A stretch of 34,720 nt of DNA. Origin: a virus. The stretch covers positions 1-34,720 of IMG/VR virus record IMGVR_UViG_3300033148_004724; one strand, given 5' to 3'. This document shows, piece after piece, positions 6,043-12,909 of this stretch; within the stretch, counting starts at the first letter, position 1; each line of letters opens with the position of its first letter. The position numbers and the translations under genes are program-made. The notes under the pieces are model-generated. The model saw only the letters and a list, made by a program, of their open reading frames with translations. It did no database searches and was not told the origin of the DNA.

Positions 6043-6417
6043 ATGAAAAAAACAATTATGATTTTATTAGCTGCAGCATTTATAATGGTTGCGGCAAGTT
6101 GTAAACAAGAAGTTAATATTTCTGAAGCAGATTTAACAAATACAACATGGCAAATAGAACCAGAAGAGTTTGACACACATGATGTTATTTTTGAATTTAA
6201 ACAATCGGAAGTTTTTCAAATAAAACATAATATAGATGCTGCGCCAATAGGTAAAGGGAGTTATTTTATTATTGATGATATGTTAACAATTTCATATTTC
6301 GATACTATATTTCAAGAGCAACTTACATATTGTAATAAAATTGTTAAATTTAATAAAGAAATTTTAATACTTGAAAATGAATATACACAGATAAAACTAC
6401 ATCGTATTAACAATTAA
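6043..6417 (+). CDS. Phage-encoded lipoprotein, lipocalin-like
   Basis: 124 aa. A lipoprotein signal peptide is clear: MKKTIMILLAAAFIMVAASC has a charged N-region, a hydrophobic core and the lipobox Ala-Ala-Ser-Cys with the modified Cys at 20. The mature part starts with the short helix and TTWQIE strand typical of small Bacteroidota lipocalin-like lipoproteins and continues as beta strands (IFEFKQSEVFQIKH, GKGSYFIIDDMLTISYF). It is expected in the host envelope. As the last gene of the early-type operon, away from lysis and tail genes, it could alter the infected cell surface, for example to block superinfection; that role is inference. Confidence 0.7.
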   Translation: MKKTIMILLAAAFIMVAASCKQEVNISEADLTNTTWQIEPEEFDTHDVIFEFKQSEVFQIKHNIDAAPIGKGSYFIIDDMLTISYFDTIFQEQLTYCNKIVKFNKEILILENEYTQIKLHRINN

Positions 6418-6446
6418 AATTTTTACTTTTCTTCAAACCCCCTTCA

Positions 6447-6620
6447 TTAAGTTGTTGGAGAATTTGATATAGGGGGATTACAACCACTTAAGTCTTTAAC
6501 TATGTTTAGAATTTTAGCTAATTCAATTTGAGCTCCTTCATCATTTGTTCGAAGAAATAGACCATCATGGTCATACACGTTTGTGAATAATTCAAGTGAG
6601 TTATTTGGATAATTTACCAT
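6447..6620 (-). CDS. Small hypothetical protein, 57 aa
   Basis: Begins MVNYPNNSLELFTNVYDHDG and ends NPPISNSPTT. No family recognised; no membrane segment. It starts 5 bases after the amidase stop, with a leader (AATAACAACTATG) like those of other leftward genes, and ends the leftward unit, converging with the lipoprotein gene 29 bases away. Its position after the lysis genes fits a dispensable accessory protein. Confidence 0.55.
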   Translation of the reverse strand: MVNYPNNSLELFTNVYDHDGLFLRTNDEGAQIELAKILNIVKDLSGCNPPISNSPTT

Positions 6621-6625
6621 AGTTG

Positions 6626-7096
6626 TTATTTTTTAAATATTTTATTTCCCTTATCAGATGCATACCATTTAAGTAATTGTTTTTTAACTGAATAACAGGG
6701 ACACTGCTTAATCCATTCATCTTCAGTAATTTCCCCATCACCATTTAAATCTGGAGAAAGGTCACGGTGTCCAACAATTTGTGCATCGGGATATAATTTC
6801 TTCAACTGGTCAACCAATACTTTTAACGTCTCTTTTTGAGCGTCTGTTCTTGTATCTACGCCATTTTCCCCTGAGATTGTACCAATGTTAATCGAATGGT
6901 AGTTATGGCCTCTACAGCCGTTAACAACATCATCAACATCAGCCAACATTTCAAAATTACCTGATTGTTCAATTATATAATGATAACCAGGAGATTTCCA
7001 TTTCTTAATATTCTTCCAATAATTTTTAATTGATTGAATTGAAGTATTAAATGGAGTTGCTGAGCTGTGTAAAATTATGTATCGTATCTTTCTCAT
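6626..7096 (-). CDS. N-acetylmuramoyl-L-alanine amidase (endolysin)
   Basis: 156 aa, amidase_2/PGRP type, cutting the bond between muramic acid and the stem peptide to release phage. Zinc ligands are H10 (YIILHSS), H110 (GHRDL) and C132 (QCPCY). The segment before the last ligand, residues ~116-128 (DLNGDGEITEDEW), reads like a calcium-binding EF-hand loop. There is no signal peptide, so export would depend on the holin encoded directly upstream; the two genes abut. Confidence 0.92.
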   Translation of the reverse strand: MRKIRYIILHSSATPFNTSIQSIKNYWKNIKKWKSPGYHYIIEQSGNFEMLADVDDVVNGCRGHNYHSINIGTISGENGVDTRTDAQKETLKVLVDQLKKLYPDAQIVGHRDLSPDLNGDGEITEDEWIKQCPCYSVKKQLLKWYASDKGNKIFKK

Positions 7097-7567
7097 TTAT
7101 TTTGGATTTTCAATTTTGTCTGATATTTTATCAGAAAACATTTTACTTATATTTTTAAATATTTTAGTAAATACATTGTTGTGTGTAATGATTGACATAT
7201 TTTCACAAATACTAGATAACTCGACAAGAGCTATTGACCCCGCTGCAAAATTCGCAAGATATATATCACCTTGAAATATTGCCATGGAAAAGAAATATAC
7301 ACACGCTATAACCAATTGATATATAAACAATTTAAGTACTGAACGTCTAAGTTTACGGCTTTTAATACACTTTATTTTTTCCAAACCCTTATAGTCTTCA
7401 CAATTTTGTAAGCTCTTTATAATTGCAGTGATTAAATCGGCACCTACCAAGAAGCATATTAAATAAAATAAAATACTTATTGGTGCAAAAAAGGCCAATA
7501 CGGTTGCAATTGCTGCGTATCCCCAACTAGTTCCTAATTTACTTAGTAATAATGTTGTTATTGTCAT
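7097..7567 (-). CDS. Phage holin
   Basis: 156 aa membrane protein with hydrophobic segments around residues 17-45 and 80-105 (e.g. ISILFYLICFLVGADLITAI, LFIYQLVIACVYFFSMAIF). The ADLITAI followed by a basic patch KSRKLRRSVLKL is typical of the small holin family found next to amidases in Bacteroidota and Firmicutes phages. It should form membrane lesions that let the amidase reach peptidoglycan. It is directly upstream of the amidase gene and overlaps a tiny Lys-rich ORF at its start. Confidence 0.8.
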   Translation of the reverse strand: MTITTLLLSKLGTSWGYAAIATVLAFFAPISILFYLICFLVGADLITAIIKSLQNCEDYKGLEKIKCIKSRKLRRSVLKLFIYQLVIACVYFFSMAIFQGDIYLANFAAGSIALVELSSICENMSIITHNNVFTKIFKNISKMFSDKISDKIENPK

Positions 7568-7631
7568 TTTGTTTTTTAGTTTTTTTTAAAAATTTCTCAA
7601 TTTTCTGTTTTGTTTTATTATATTGTGCCAT
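7539..7631 (-). CDS. Possible tiny Lys-rich protein, 30 aa
   Basis: Reads MAQYNKTKQKIEKFLKKTKK and ends in an Asn-rich tail and NIITK. It begins 13 bases after the connector gene stop and overlaps the first 29 bases of the holin gene in another frame. It could be a real small basic peptide or a translational coupler for the holin; a chance ORF cannot be excluded at this length. Confidence 0.35.
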   Translation of the reverse strand: MAQYNKTKQKIEKFLKKTKKQNDNNNIITK

Positions 7632-7643
7632 CGTTCTTTTTTA

Positions 7644-8177
7644 TTAGTCGAATACAACTCCCCAATTATTTTGGTCATCAGGTTGAATATCATCAATTTC
7701 AGTGTTTCCATTTAAAAAAGCTGGATATATATTTGAATTTGCGCATAAGAAATTATACAATCTATCAAGTCTTTCATTCATCCATTGTTTATAAATGTTT
7801 CTCCAATAAATAAATTCTGAATTATCAAGGGGTACCTGATAATCTGCTGTGCCTTTTGCAATAGATTTATTTGTTGGTTTAGCCCAAATGTGTACACTTG
7901 CATAATGAAGAGTACTCCATTTTAATGCTGGTTTAATGTATTCTTCAACTAGTACTTGCATTTCAGTACTTGCACTTAAGTAAAAATCTACTCCATATAA
8001 ATTAACTGCAGTATATACTTCTTCAAGTAATGCTGTTCCAGTTTTATGTTCAATTTTCATATCCTGCGCTTCTAAAATTGCCCATTCTATATTTTGCCAA
8101 TCGACATTTTGTGGAATAGAAGTTTCTTTTTTTAGATAATCTTCATCAATCAAAATTGGTTTAGGTGTTGCTCCCAT
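7644..8177 (-). CDS. Probable head-tail connector/adaptor
   Basis: 177 aa soluble, mostly helical protein ending in GVVFD. Aromatic-rich helices (TLHYASVHIWAKP, EFIYWRNIYKQWMNERLDRLYNFL) resemble proteins of unknown function that follow the portal in Bacteroidota phages and are taken to be head-tail adaptors. It starts 1 base after the portal stop. Assignment rests mainly on position. Confidence 0.5.
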   Translation of the reverse strand: MGATPKPILIDEDYLKKETSIPQNVDWQNIEWAILEAQDMKIEHKTGTALLEEVYTAVNLYGVDFYLSASTEMQVLVEEYIKPALKWSTLHYASVHIWAKPTNKSIAKGTADYQVPLDNSEFIYWRNIYKQWMNERLDRLYNFLCANSNIYPAFLNGNTEIDDIQPDDQNNWGVVFD

Positions 8178-8178
8178 A

Positions 8179-9474
8179 TTATTGTTTCTCCTTTATTTTA
8201 TCTCCACCATCAATTGTTTGATAATTAACTGCTTGGCGAATTTCGTTTTGTGTAAAATTATTTGTTAAAATTGTATCTGTTAGTCCAAATTGAAGTAAAT
8301 TTGGTGGGGTTGATTTAATTGTTATTCTTGGATATCCACTATAATCACATATTTCATTTATAGCATCAACAATCCAAGCTCTTTTAGTGCTTATATCGCT
8401 TTTAAACCACTCTTGTTCTGCTTGTAATAATGCATCTCCCCCATTAGATAAGCCTGTAGAAGTTTCTAAACCGCTTAATAAACGAGGAATTCCAAAAGCT
8501 AAAGTAACTTTTTCATTTAACACAGTATTTAAAGCTTGATATTGTTTGTCTAGATTATTTGCTTCCAGCTGAGTTATAACGGGTAAACTTTCTTTGTTTG
8601 CCGCAGTGAAAAATGCCATTTTACCAGCATTATCTGACCCCATATATTCTTTTTTGAAACTATTCTTTATTTTTCTAGCTTCTGTTAATGAGGCTGTTCT
8701 TGGAAAAGAGATAATTAATCCAGGGTTAAGGCCATTTAAAATTGAGTTATAGAAAAAGTTTTGAATTTCATAATCCAATTTAGAATACATTAATGCACTA
8801 TCCCAACTTACATCACTATAATAATAATCATTTGGATTTTGATTTTTAAAATAATAAAGTTGTGGAGCATTTCTCATCAAGTCTAATTGTTTATTAGGAT
8901 TGTATGCAGCAACAGATTTTGGATTTTTGGGGGTATATCCAGTAGAATAAGCCCAATCATTACTTACGTAATATCTATTAACTTGTCCAATACTATTTTG
9001 AAGTCCACTTCTAATTGTTTTTGAAGGAACATAATTAAGACTTGTAATTTTCTTTTTATTTAAAGAATATTCTACTGCAAATGCAAAAGTACTTAAATAA
9101 CTCACATCTTGTGATAATTTATTTATAAAACTTTTTAATGTAACTCCAGGGCTAGTATAAAATAAAGGATGATTTTTATCAATTGGTTTATCACCTTCTT
9201 CATAAAAAACTCCATCACCATTTATTCTTATATTCTCTTTTTTAATCAACCCCTTTGTAATTGGAGATTTTGTTGCATACCAAAGTATCTCTTGGGGGTA
9301 TAAGTTATTTTCTCCCCAATCTTTCCATTTTTGATTTTTATCTGATTTGGATTGAAACTGTATTACTTTTGCCTGTTTGGTATATGACCATTCGTTATCA
9401 TAGTCACCAAGTGTGGTGTGAGCATAATTTTGCTTTGTGTTTATTTCTTTTCCGAATTTATCTACTATCATCAT
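8179..9474 (-). CDS. Portal protein
   Basis: 431 aa, a usual portal length. Hallmarks include the central stem/wing region with YYFKNQNPNDYYYSDVSWDSA, the segment NEKVTLAFGIPRLLSG, which matches the portal motif where host-range-independent GIPxxLLG occurs, and NGGDALLQAEQEWF. It forms the dodecameric ring through which DNA enters the capsid and interacts with TerL. Two ATG codons open the gene (MMIV). The neighbourhood is unusual: TerL is encoded over 20 kb upstream on the same strand, not next to it. Confidence 0.85.
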   Translation of the reverse strand: MMIVDKFGKEINTKQNYAHTTLGDYDNEWSYTKQAKVIQFQSKSDKNQKWKDWGENNLYPQEILWYATKSPITKGLIKKENIRINGDGVFYEEGDKPIDKNHPLFYTSPGVTLKSFINKLSQDVSYLSTFAFAVEYSLNKKKITSLNYVPSKTIRSGLQNSIGQVNRYYVSNDWAYSTGYTPKNPKSVAAYNPNKQLDLMRNAPQLYYFKNQNPNDYYYSDVSWDSALMYSKLDYEIQNFFYNSILNGLNPGLIISFPRTASLTEARKIKNSFKKEYMGSDNAGKMAFFTAANKESLPVITQLEANNLDKQYQALNTVLNEKVTLAFGIPRLLSGLETSTGLSNGGDALLQAEQEWFKSDISTKRAWIVDAINEICDYSGYPRITIKSTPPNLLQFGLTDTILTNNFTQNEIRQAVNYQTIDGGDKIKEKQ

Positions 9475-9477
9475 AAT

Positions 9478-9909
9478 TTATCTATTATTTCTTAAGATTA
9501 CTCTTGTTGTTCCAGTATTTTCTGATAATACAGTTATTTCTGGTAAAACTTCTATTTCATTTATCCAAACTTTTCCCCTCTCAATAAAATTATTAATAGT
9601 ATTGGGTGCTGTAATTGCTGAAAGTGAAGTTTGATTTTCTAAAGTTGTTTGATAGATAAAATAATTCCAATTATCATTGAAGTTTAAATGAATTTTACCA
9701 TCAATTAAATCTTCTTGAGTACTTCCTGTTAAAGTTACTACGAAGATTGATGTGCGGCCAGTATATGCACTTATATCAGGTGCCGTAAAGATTTTTTGAT
9801 TACCTAAACTATCTTTAAATTCAAAGATATAGTAGGGGTTTTCAATTGTTGTACTTTCTGCAAGTGATAAAGCTATATGTGTTGTTGCACTATTTTCTAA
9901 AACTATCAT
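9478..9909 (-). CDS. Hypothetical structural protein, 143 aa, beta-rich
   Basis: Starts MIVLENSATTHIALSLAEST. The protein alternates beta strands with Asn/Thr-rich turns (IFVVTLTG, KIHLNFNDNWNYFIYQTTL), like small Ig-like or fibre-associated proteins of Bacteroidota phages; no precise family. Its leader has the recurrent TAATATAGATAA motif just before the ATG and follows a strong hairpin terminator (9943-9977), so it may begin the message for portal, connector and lysis genes. Confidence 0.55.
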   Translation of the reverse strand: MIVLENSATTHIALSLAESTTIENPYYIFEFKDSLGNQKIFTAPDISAYTGRTSIFVVTLTGSTQEDLIDGKIHLNFNDNWNYFIYQTTLENQTSLSAITAPNTINNFIERGKVWINEIEVLPEITVLSENTGTTRVILRNNR

Positions 9910-9942
9910 ACTTATCTATATTATTTTTTAAAAAATGTTTAC

Positions 9943-9977
9943 AAAAAAAGGCAGGCATTTTATATACCTACCTTTTA
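9943..9977 (-). terminator. Intrinsic terminator after the tail tube gene
   Basis: On the minus strand AAAAGGTAGG pairs with CCTGCCTTTT (10 bp with one wobble, 11-base loop) and is followed by further T. It lies 25 bases after the tube gene stop. It would separate highly expressed capsid/tube messages from the portal-lysis part. Confidence 0.6.
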
Positions 9978-10001
9978 AAGTTAATTTTTTCTTATTATTA
10001 G

Positions 10002-10553
10002 TTATGCAGCATTAATTATTGCATTTATGATTGAACTGTCCATTTCATAAACAACATGTTGCTCATATGAAGTAAAAACAATACCAGCTCCACCGAAGTC
10101 GTCAACAGCTGTTCCAGTCATTAAAGAACCTGAATTCCAATAACCCCCACGTCTAAATCCTAAACAGAAATAACGTCCATTGTTATCTTTTACAATAATT
10201 AAATTTCTAGATTTTGTCATATTATCTAGTTGGTATCTACTAATACCATCATTTTTTGGAATTTGCGCTGTTAATTGCACTTCCCATCCAGCACGACCAT
10301 TTTCTAAAACAAATCTACGATTTTCAACAAAATTAGAAGAATTTTCAGCTACCTGAATTTCTTGAAATAAATCTGTGGTCGCAGAGCTTGATAAAGCTAT
10401 AGCAGTTATTGTATGGGCTGTATCGTTAACAGTAAATCCATTTGTCAAACTAGAAGTGTCTAAGTTTGAGTGTTTCATTGAATATATCGTATCAATTCCT
10501 GACAAATCTTCAATACAGTCAAGTGAAATTGGTAACCAGTTGTTACAAGCCAT
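10002..10553 (-). CDS. Major tail tube protein
   Basis: 183 aa. Starts MACNNWLPISLDCIEDLSGI; the middle contains the beta strands and helix of the tail tube fold (NRRFVLENGRAGWEVQLTAQ, LIIVKDNNGRYFCLGFRRGG), and it ends with EQHVVYEMDSSIINAIINAA. Gene length and position directly after the major capsid gene fit the tube subunit of a long non-contractile tail. It is bracketed by hairpins at 10588-10610 and 9943-9977, consistent with a discrete, abundant transcript. Confidence 0.7.
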   Translation of the reverse strand: MACNNWLPISLDCIEDLSGIDTIYSMKHSNLDTSSLTNGFTVNDTAHTITAIALSSSATTDLFQEIQVAENSSNFVENRRFVLENGRAGWEVQLTAQIPKNDGISRYQLDNMTKSRNLIIVKDNNGRYFCLGFRRGGYWNSGSLMTGTAVDDFGGAGIVFTSYEQHVVYEMDSSIINAIINAA

Positions 10554-10587
10554 AATTTTTATTTTTTAAGTTAATTTTTTTTAATAT

Positions 10588-10610
10588 AGGGGGAGTTTTA
10601 ATCCCCCCTG
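10588..10610 (-). promoter_or_regulatory. G/C-run hairpin between capsid and tube genes
   Basis: Minus strand AGGGGGGA and TCCCCCT form a 7-bp stem around an 8-base AT loop, within the 76-base gap between the capsid stop and tube start. No T-run follows on the minus strand, so it is more likely an mRNA stabiliser or processing site than a terminator. Confidence 0.35.
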
Positions 10611-10629
10611 TTTTCTCTTTTAATTATTA

Positions 10630-11547
10630 TTAAAAGTTAGTTACAATCTCAGTTGCTGATACAAAAGCAGGAACAAATCCAGCTTCTGCTCTATAACGTA
10701 TTTGTTTTGAGTTGATGTCATACCATACATCCATTGGAGAGATTACTTGGTCAGCTCTATAGATATGGAATAATCTATCAGTTGCAGCAAGGATTATATA
10801 ATCAGTACCGTAAAGTTCGTGTGTTGCAACGATTTCAACTTGATTTCTTCCAAATGTATATTTAAAACGGTTGTTTTCTTCTCCAGTTACTTCTGGCGCA
10901 AAATAACGTCCACCTGCATCTCTAATTTTTCTGATTACAAGGTCAAATTTAGCAAAAGACATATACATTTTATAGTTCTTATTTTTTGCCATTTTTTCTG
11001 GAATTAATCCAATCATCTCATCAACTACAGTAATTGCATTTGTATAAGTAAAACCAGTATAACCATCTGTTCCATTATAAGTTGAGATAACTCTGTCACC
11101 ATCAGCTTTTAATTGAGCTACAAGACCATTACAGCTAGTTGTTGTGTTAGTACCCATAAATAAATCTCTGTTTTTTGCCTCTGTTAAAGGTTCAGTGATT
11201 ACTTCAGAAACTAATGATTGATAAGGGTCTAAACCATTACCTAGTAAGAAATTTGTGTTGTTTCCAAACCATTTCTTTTCCACTTCTCTTTTACAAAGAC
11301 CTGTTTCGTTCATTAAATCAGTTACTTGTACAGTTTTGCCTGTCATTGTAACAGTAGTTGTAGATGAAAAATCATTACAAGAATATGCTACGAATGATGC
11401 ATCACTATCTACATAAGTTAATTCTGCGTAATTTGATACAGAAGGAACTTGTACCCATTCTGCTGATACAGCAGATGTAAGTACGATTGCTTTTTTTGGA
11501 GCGAGTTGCTTAATTGCATCGCTCATTTCATTAAAACTAAATGCCAT
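10630..11547 (-). CDS. Major capsid protein (HK97 fold)
   Basis: 305 aa. N-terminal helix (MAFSFNEMSDAIKQLAPKKA), an extended-loop region (SSTTTVTMTGKTVQVTDLM) and a C-terminal domain with MYMSFAKFDLVIRKIRDAGG and YGTDYIILAATDRLFHIYRA, in line with HK97-type capsid proteins of Bacteroidota phages. It is preceded by a scaffold and a ClpP-like protease gene, as expected for prohead assembly and maturation, and followed by the tail tube gene. Confidence 0.8.
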   Translation of the reverse strand: MAFSFNEMSDAIKQLAPKKAIVLTSAVSAEWVQVPSVSNYAELTYVDSDASFVAYSCNDFSSTTTVTMTGKTVQVTDLMNETGLCKREVEKKWFGNNTNFLLGNGLDPYQSLVSEVITEPLTEAKNRDLFMGTNTTTSCNGLVAQLKADGDRVISTYNGTDGYTGFTYTNAITVVDEMIGLIPEKMAKNKNYKMYMSFAKFDLVIRKIRDAGGRYFAPEVTGEENNRFKYTFGRNQVEIVATHELYGTDYIILAATDRLFHIYRADQVISPMDVWYDINSKQIRYRAEAGFVPAFVSATEIVTNF

Positions 11548-11577
11548 TTTTTTTATTTTTTAAATTAATATTTTATT

Positions 11578-12096
11578 TTATTTATTTTCTTCTTCTTCTT
11601 TTAAAGCTTGAACAACTGCTTCTAAGTTAGCAGCTCTTTTTTCCCATTGAGGAACTTCTTTTTCTTCTTTATCTTCAGTTTCAGCACTGTGAGTAAAAGT
11701 TTTTCCACTTGCTTGATTACCTAATTCTTCAATTTGTTTCTCAAGATTTTCTTTATCATCTTTAAAAGCAGTTACAACCTGAGTTAACATTTCTTTTAAA
11801 TCTGAAATTTCATTTTTAAGATTTTCAATCTCTTTCCCCTCAGCTTCAACAATTTCTTCAGCTTCTTTGTGGGCTTCGTCAATTACTTCATCAGTAGTTT
11901 CGTCAGTCACCTCTTTTTCAGTAGTTTCTTCAACCACTTCATCAACGATTTCTTCAGTTACTTCTTTTTCAGTAGTCTCAACAGTTTCATCAATTACTTC
12001 TTTTTCAACTACTTCATCAACGATTTCTTCAGTAGTTTCGTTTTTCTTACCTTTTAGTAAGTCAACTATTTTTTCTTTGAAAGTTTTTTCAGCCAT
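11578..12096 (-). CDS. Scaffolding protein
   Basis: 172 aa and strongly acidic. Residues ~20-75 are a degenerate repeat of EEIVDEVVE and TTEKEVT units; ~80-130 form a coiled coil (ENLKNEISDLKEMLTQVV, then KENLEKQIEEL). The C-terminus is charged. The composition, helical nature and position between protease and capsid genes fit an internal scaffold. It probably fills the prohead and is removed by the protease. The Ser-rich ORFs on the opposite strand are mirror images of its Glu codons. Confidence 0.7.
   Translation of the reverse strand: MAEKTFKEKIVDLLKGKKNETTEEIVDEVVEKEVIDETVETTEKEVTEEIVDEVVEETTEKEVTDETTDEVIDEAHKEAEEIVEAEGKEIENLKNEISDLKEMLTQVVTAFKDDKENLEKQIEELGNQASGKTFTHSAETEDKEEKEVPQWEKRAANLEAVVQALKEEEENK
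11885..12040. repeat. Degenerate tandem repeat in the scaffold gene
   Basis: Imperfect copies of a unit encoding EEIVDEVVEKEV-like acidic peptides. Repetition is visible in both DNA and protein; such tracts can change length by slippage while staying in frame. Confidence 0.55.
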
Positions 12097-12149
12097 AATT
12101 ATTTTTTTTGTTACTATGTTATTATACTATATTATTATTCTATAAGTGT

Positions 12150-12875
12150 TTACTTTGAATTTAATTTTTCTTCTAATAAATCTAAAATCTCATCATCAGT
12201 CATTTCTTCATTTTTAACTGGGGGTGTTGGAATTATTGAATTCATAAAGATGGGGTTTTCTAAAAGATTTTTTACATTACCTTTTCCTTTTCCAGGTTCA
12301 ACAATTTCATCAATAAAACCTCGTCTTTTTGCTTCTTTCGCATTTACCCAGAGCCCATTACCATTATTTTCATTCATTAATTCAATTATATCTGCTTTAG
12401 GAATTTTTGTTCTTTTTTGGTAAATTTGAATAAGTGAATTATCAATTGTTTCTAAATCTTTCAATGTAGCTCTTATCTCATTTTGATTACCATCTGCCCA
12501 AGTCATTGCTCGATGTATTAAAAACATTGCGTTTGCGCTCATATTTATTTCATCACCACTCATTGCTATAATAGTTGCAATGCTTGCTGTATAACCTTTG
12601 ATGTTTACAATTTTTTTTGCTGAATGTTCTTTTAATAAATCGTGAATACTTACACCGTGAAAAACTGAACCACCCAATGAGTTAATATTAATTACGATTT
12701 CATCAACTCCATCAATTTCAGCTAATTTTGCTTTAAAACCTTTATTGGTATTTTCTGCATTAATTGAAAATTCACTCCAATCGACATAAGTACCTATAGT
12801 ACCGTCAATGTCAATTGTTGCAGTTTTTTCATCTTCCGATTTAACTACATTAAAAATTATTTCATTTACTTTCAT
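12150..12875 (-). CDS. ClpP-like prohead maturation protease
   Basis: 241 aa. The ClpP/crotonase-type serine protease core is intact: oxyanion loop NSLGGSV (residues 65-71), nucleophile S98 in GYTASIA, and catalytic H121 in FLIHRA. It should cleave scaffold and capsid precursors during prohead maturation. The C-terminal ~40 residues are a charged tail that could bind the scaffold. Its leader carries the recurrent ATATAGA motif. The usual order portal-protease-capsid is broken: here a scaffold and capsid follow but the portal lies 3 kb further on. Confidence 0.85.
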   Translation of the reverse strand: MKVNEIIFNVVKSEDEKTATIDIDGTIGTYVDWSEFSINAENTNKGFKAKLAEIDGVDEIVININSLGGSVFHGVSIHDLLKEHSAKKIVNIKGYTASIATIIAMSGDEINMSANAMFLIHRAMTWADGNQNEIRATLKDLETIDNSLIQIYQKRTKIPKADIIELMNENNGNGLWVNAKEAKRRGFIDEIVEPGKGKGNVKNLLENPIFMNSIIPTPPVKNEEMTDDEILDLLEEKLNSK

Positions 12876-12909
12876 ATTGTTCTATATTTATTTTTAAAAT
12901 TTGTTTACT

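Noticed and set aside
6437-6476. C5...G5 pairing as terminator between the convergent units
   Set aside because: The arms are only 5-6 bp with a loop of about 28 bases and no T-run, and lie inside the 57-aa gene.
6746-6784. EF-hand-like loop in the amidase as a novel calcium switch
   Set aside because: DLNGDGEITEDEW is a good match, but I recall similar loops in amidases of Bacteroidota phages, so it is not treated as new.
11867-12145. Ser-rich plus-strand ORF opposite the scaffold gene
   Set aside because: It is the mirror of Glu/Val-rich codons in the scaffold; it has no leader and a low-complexity product.
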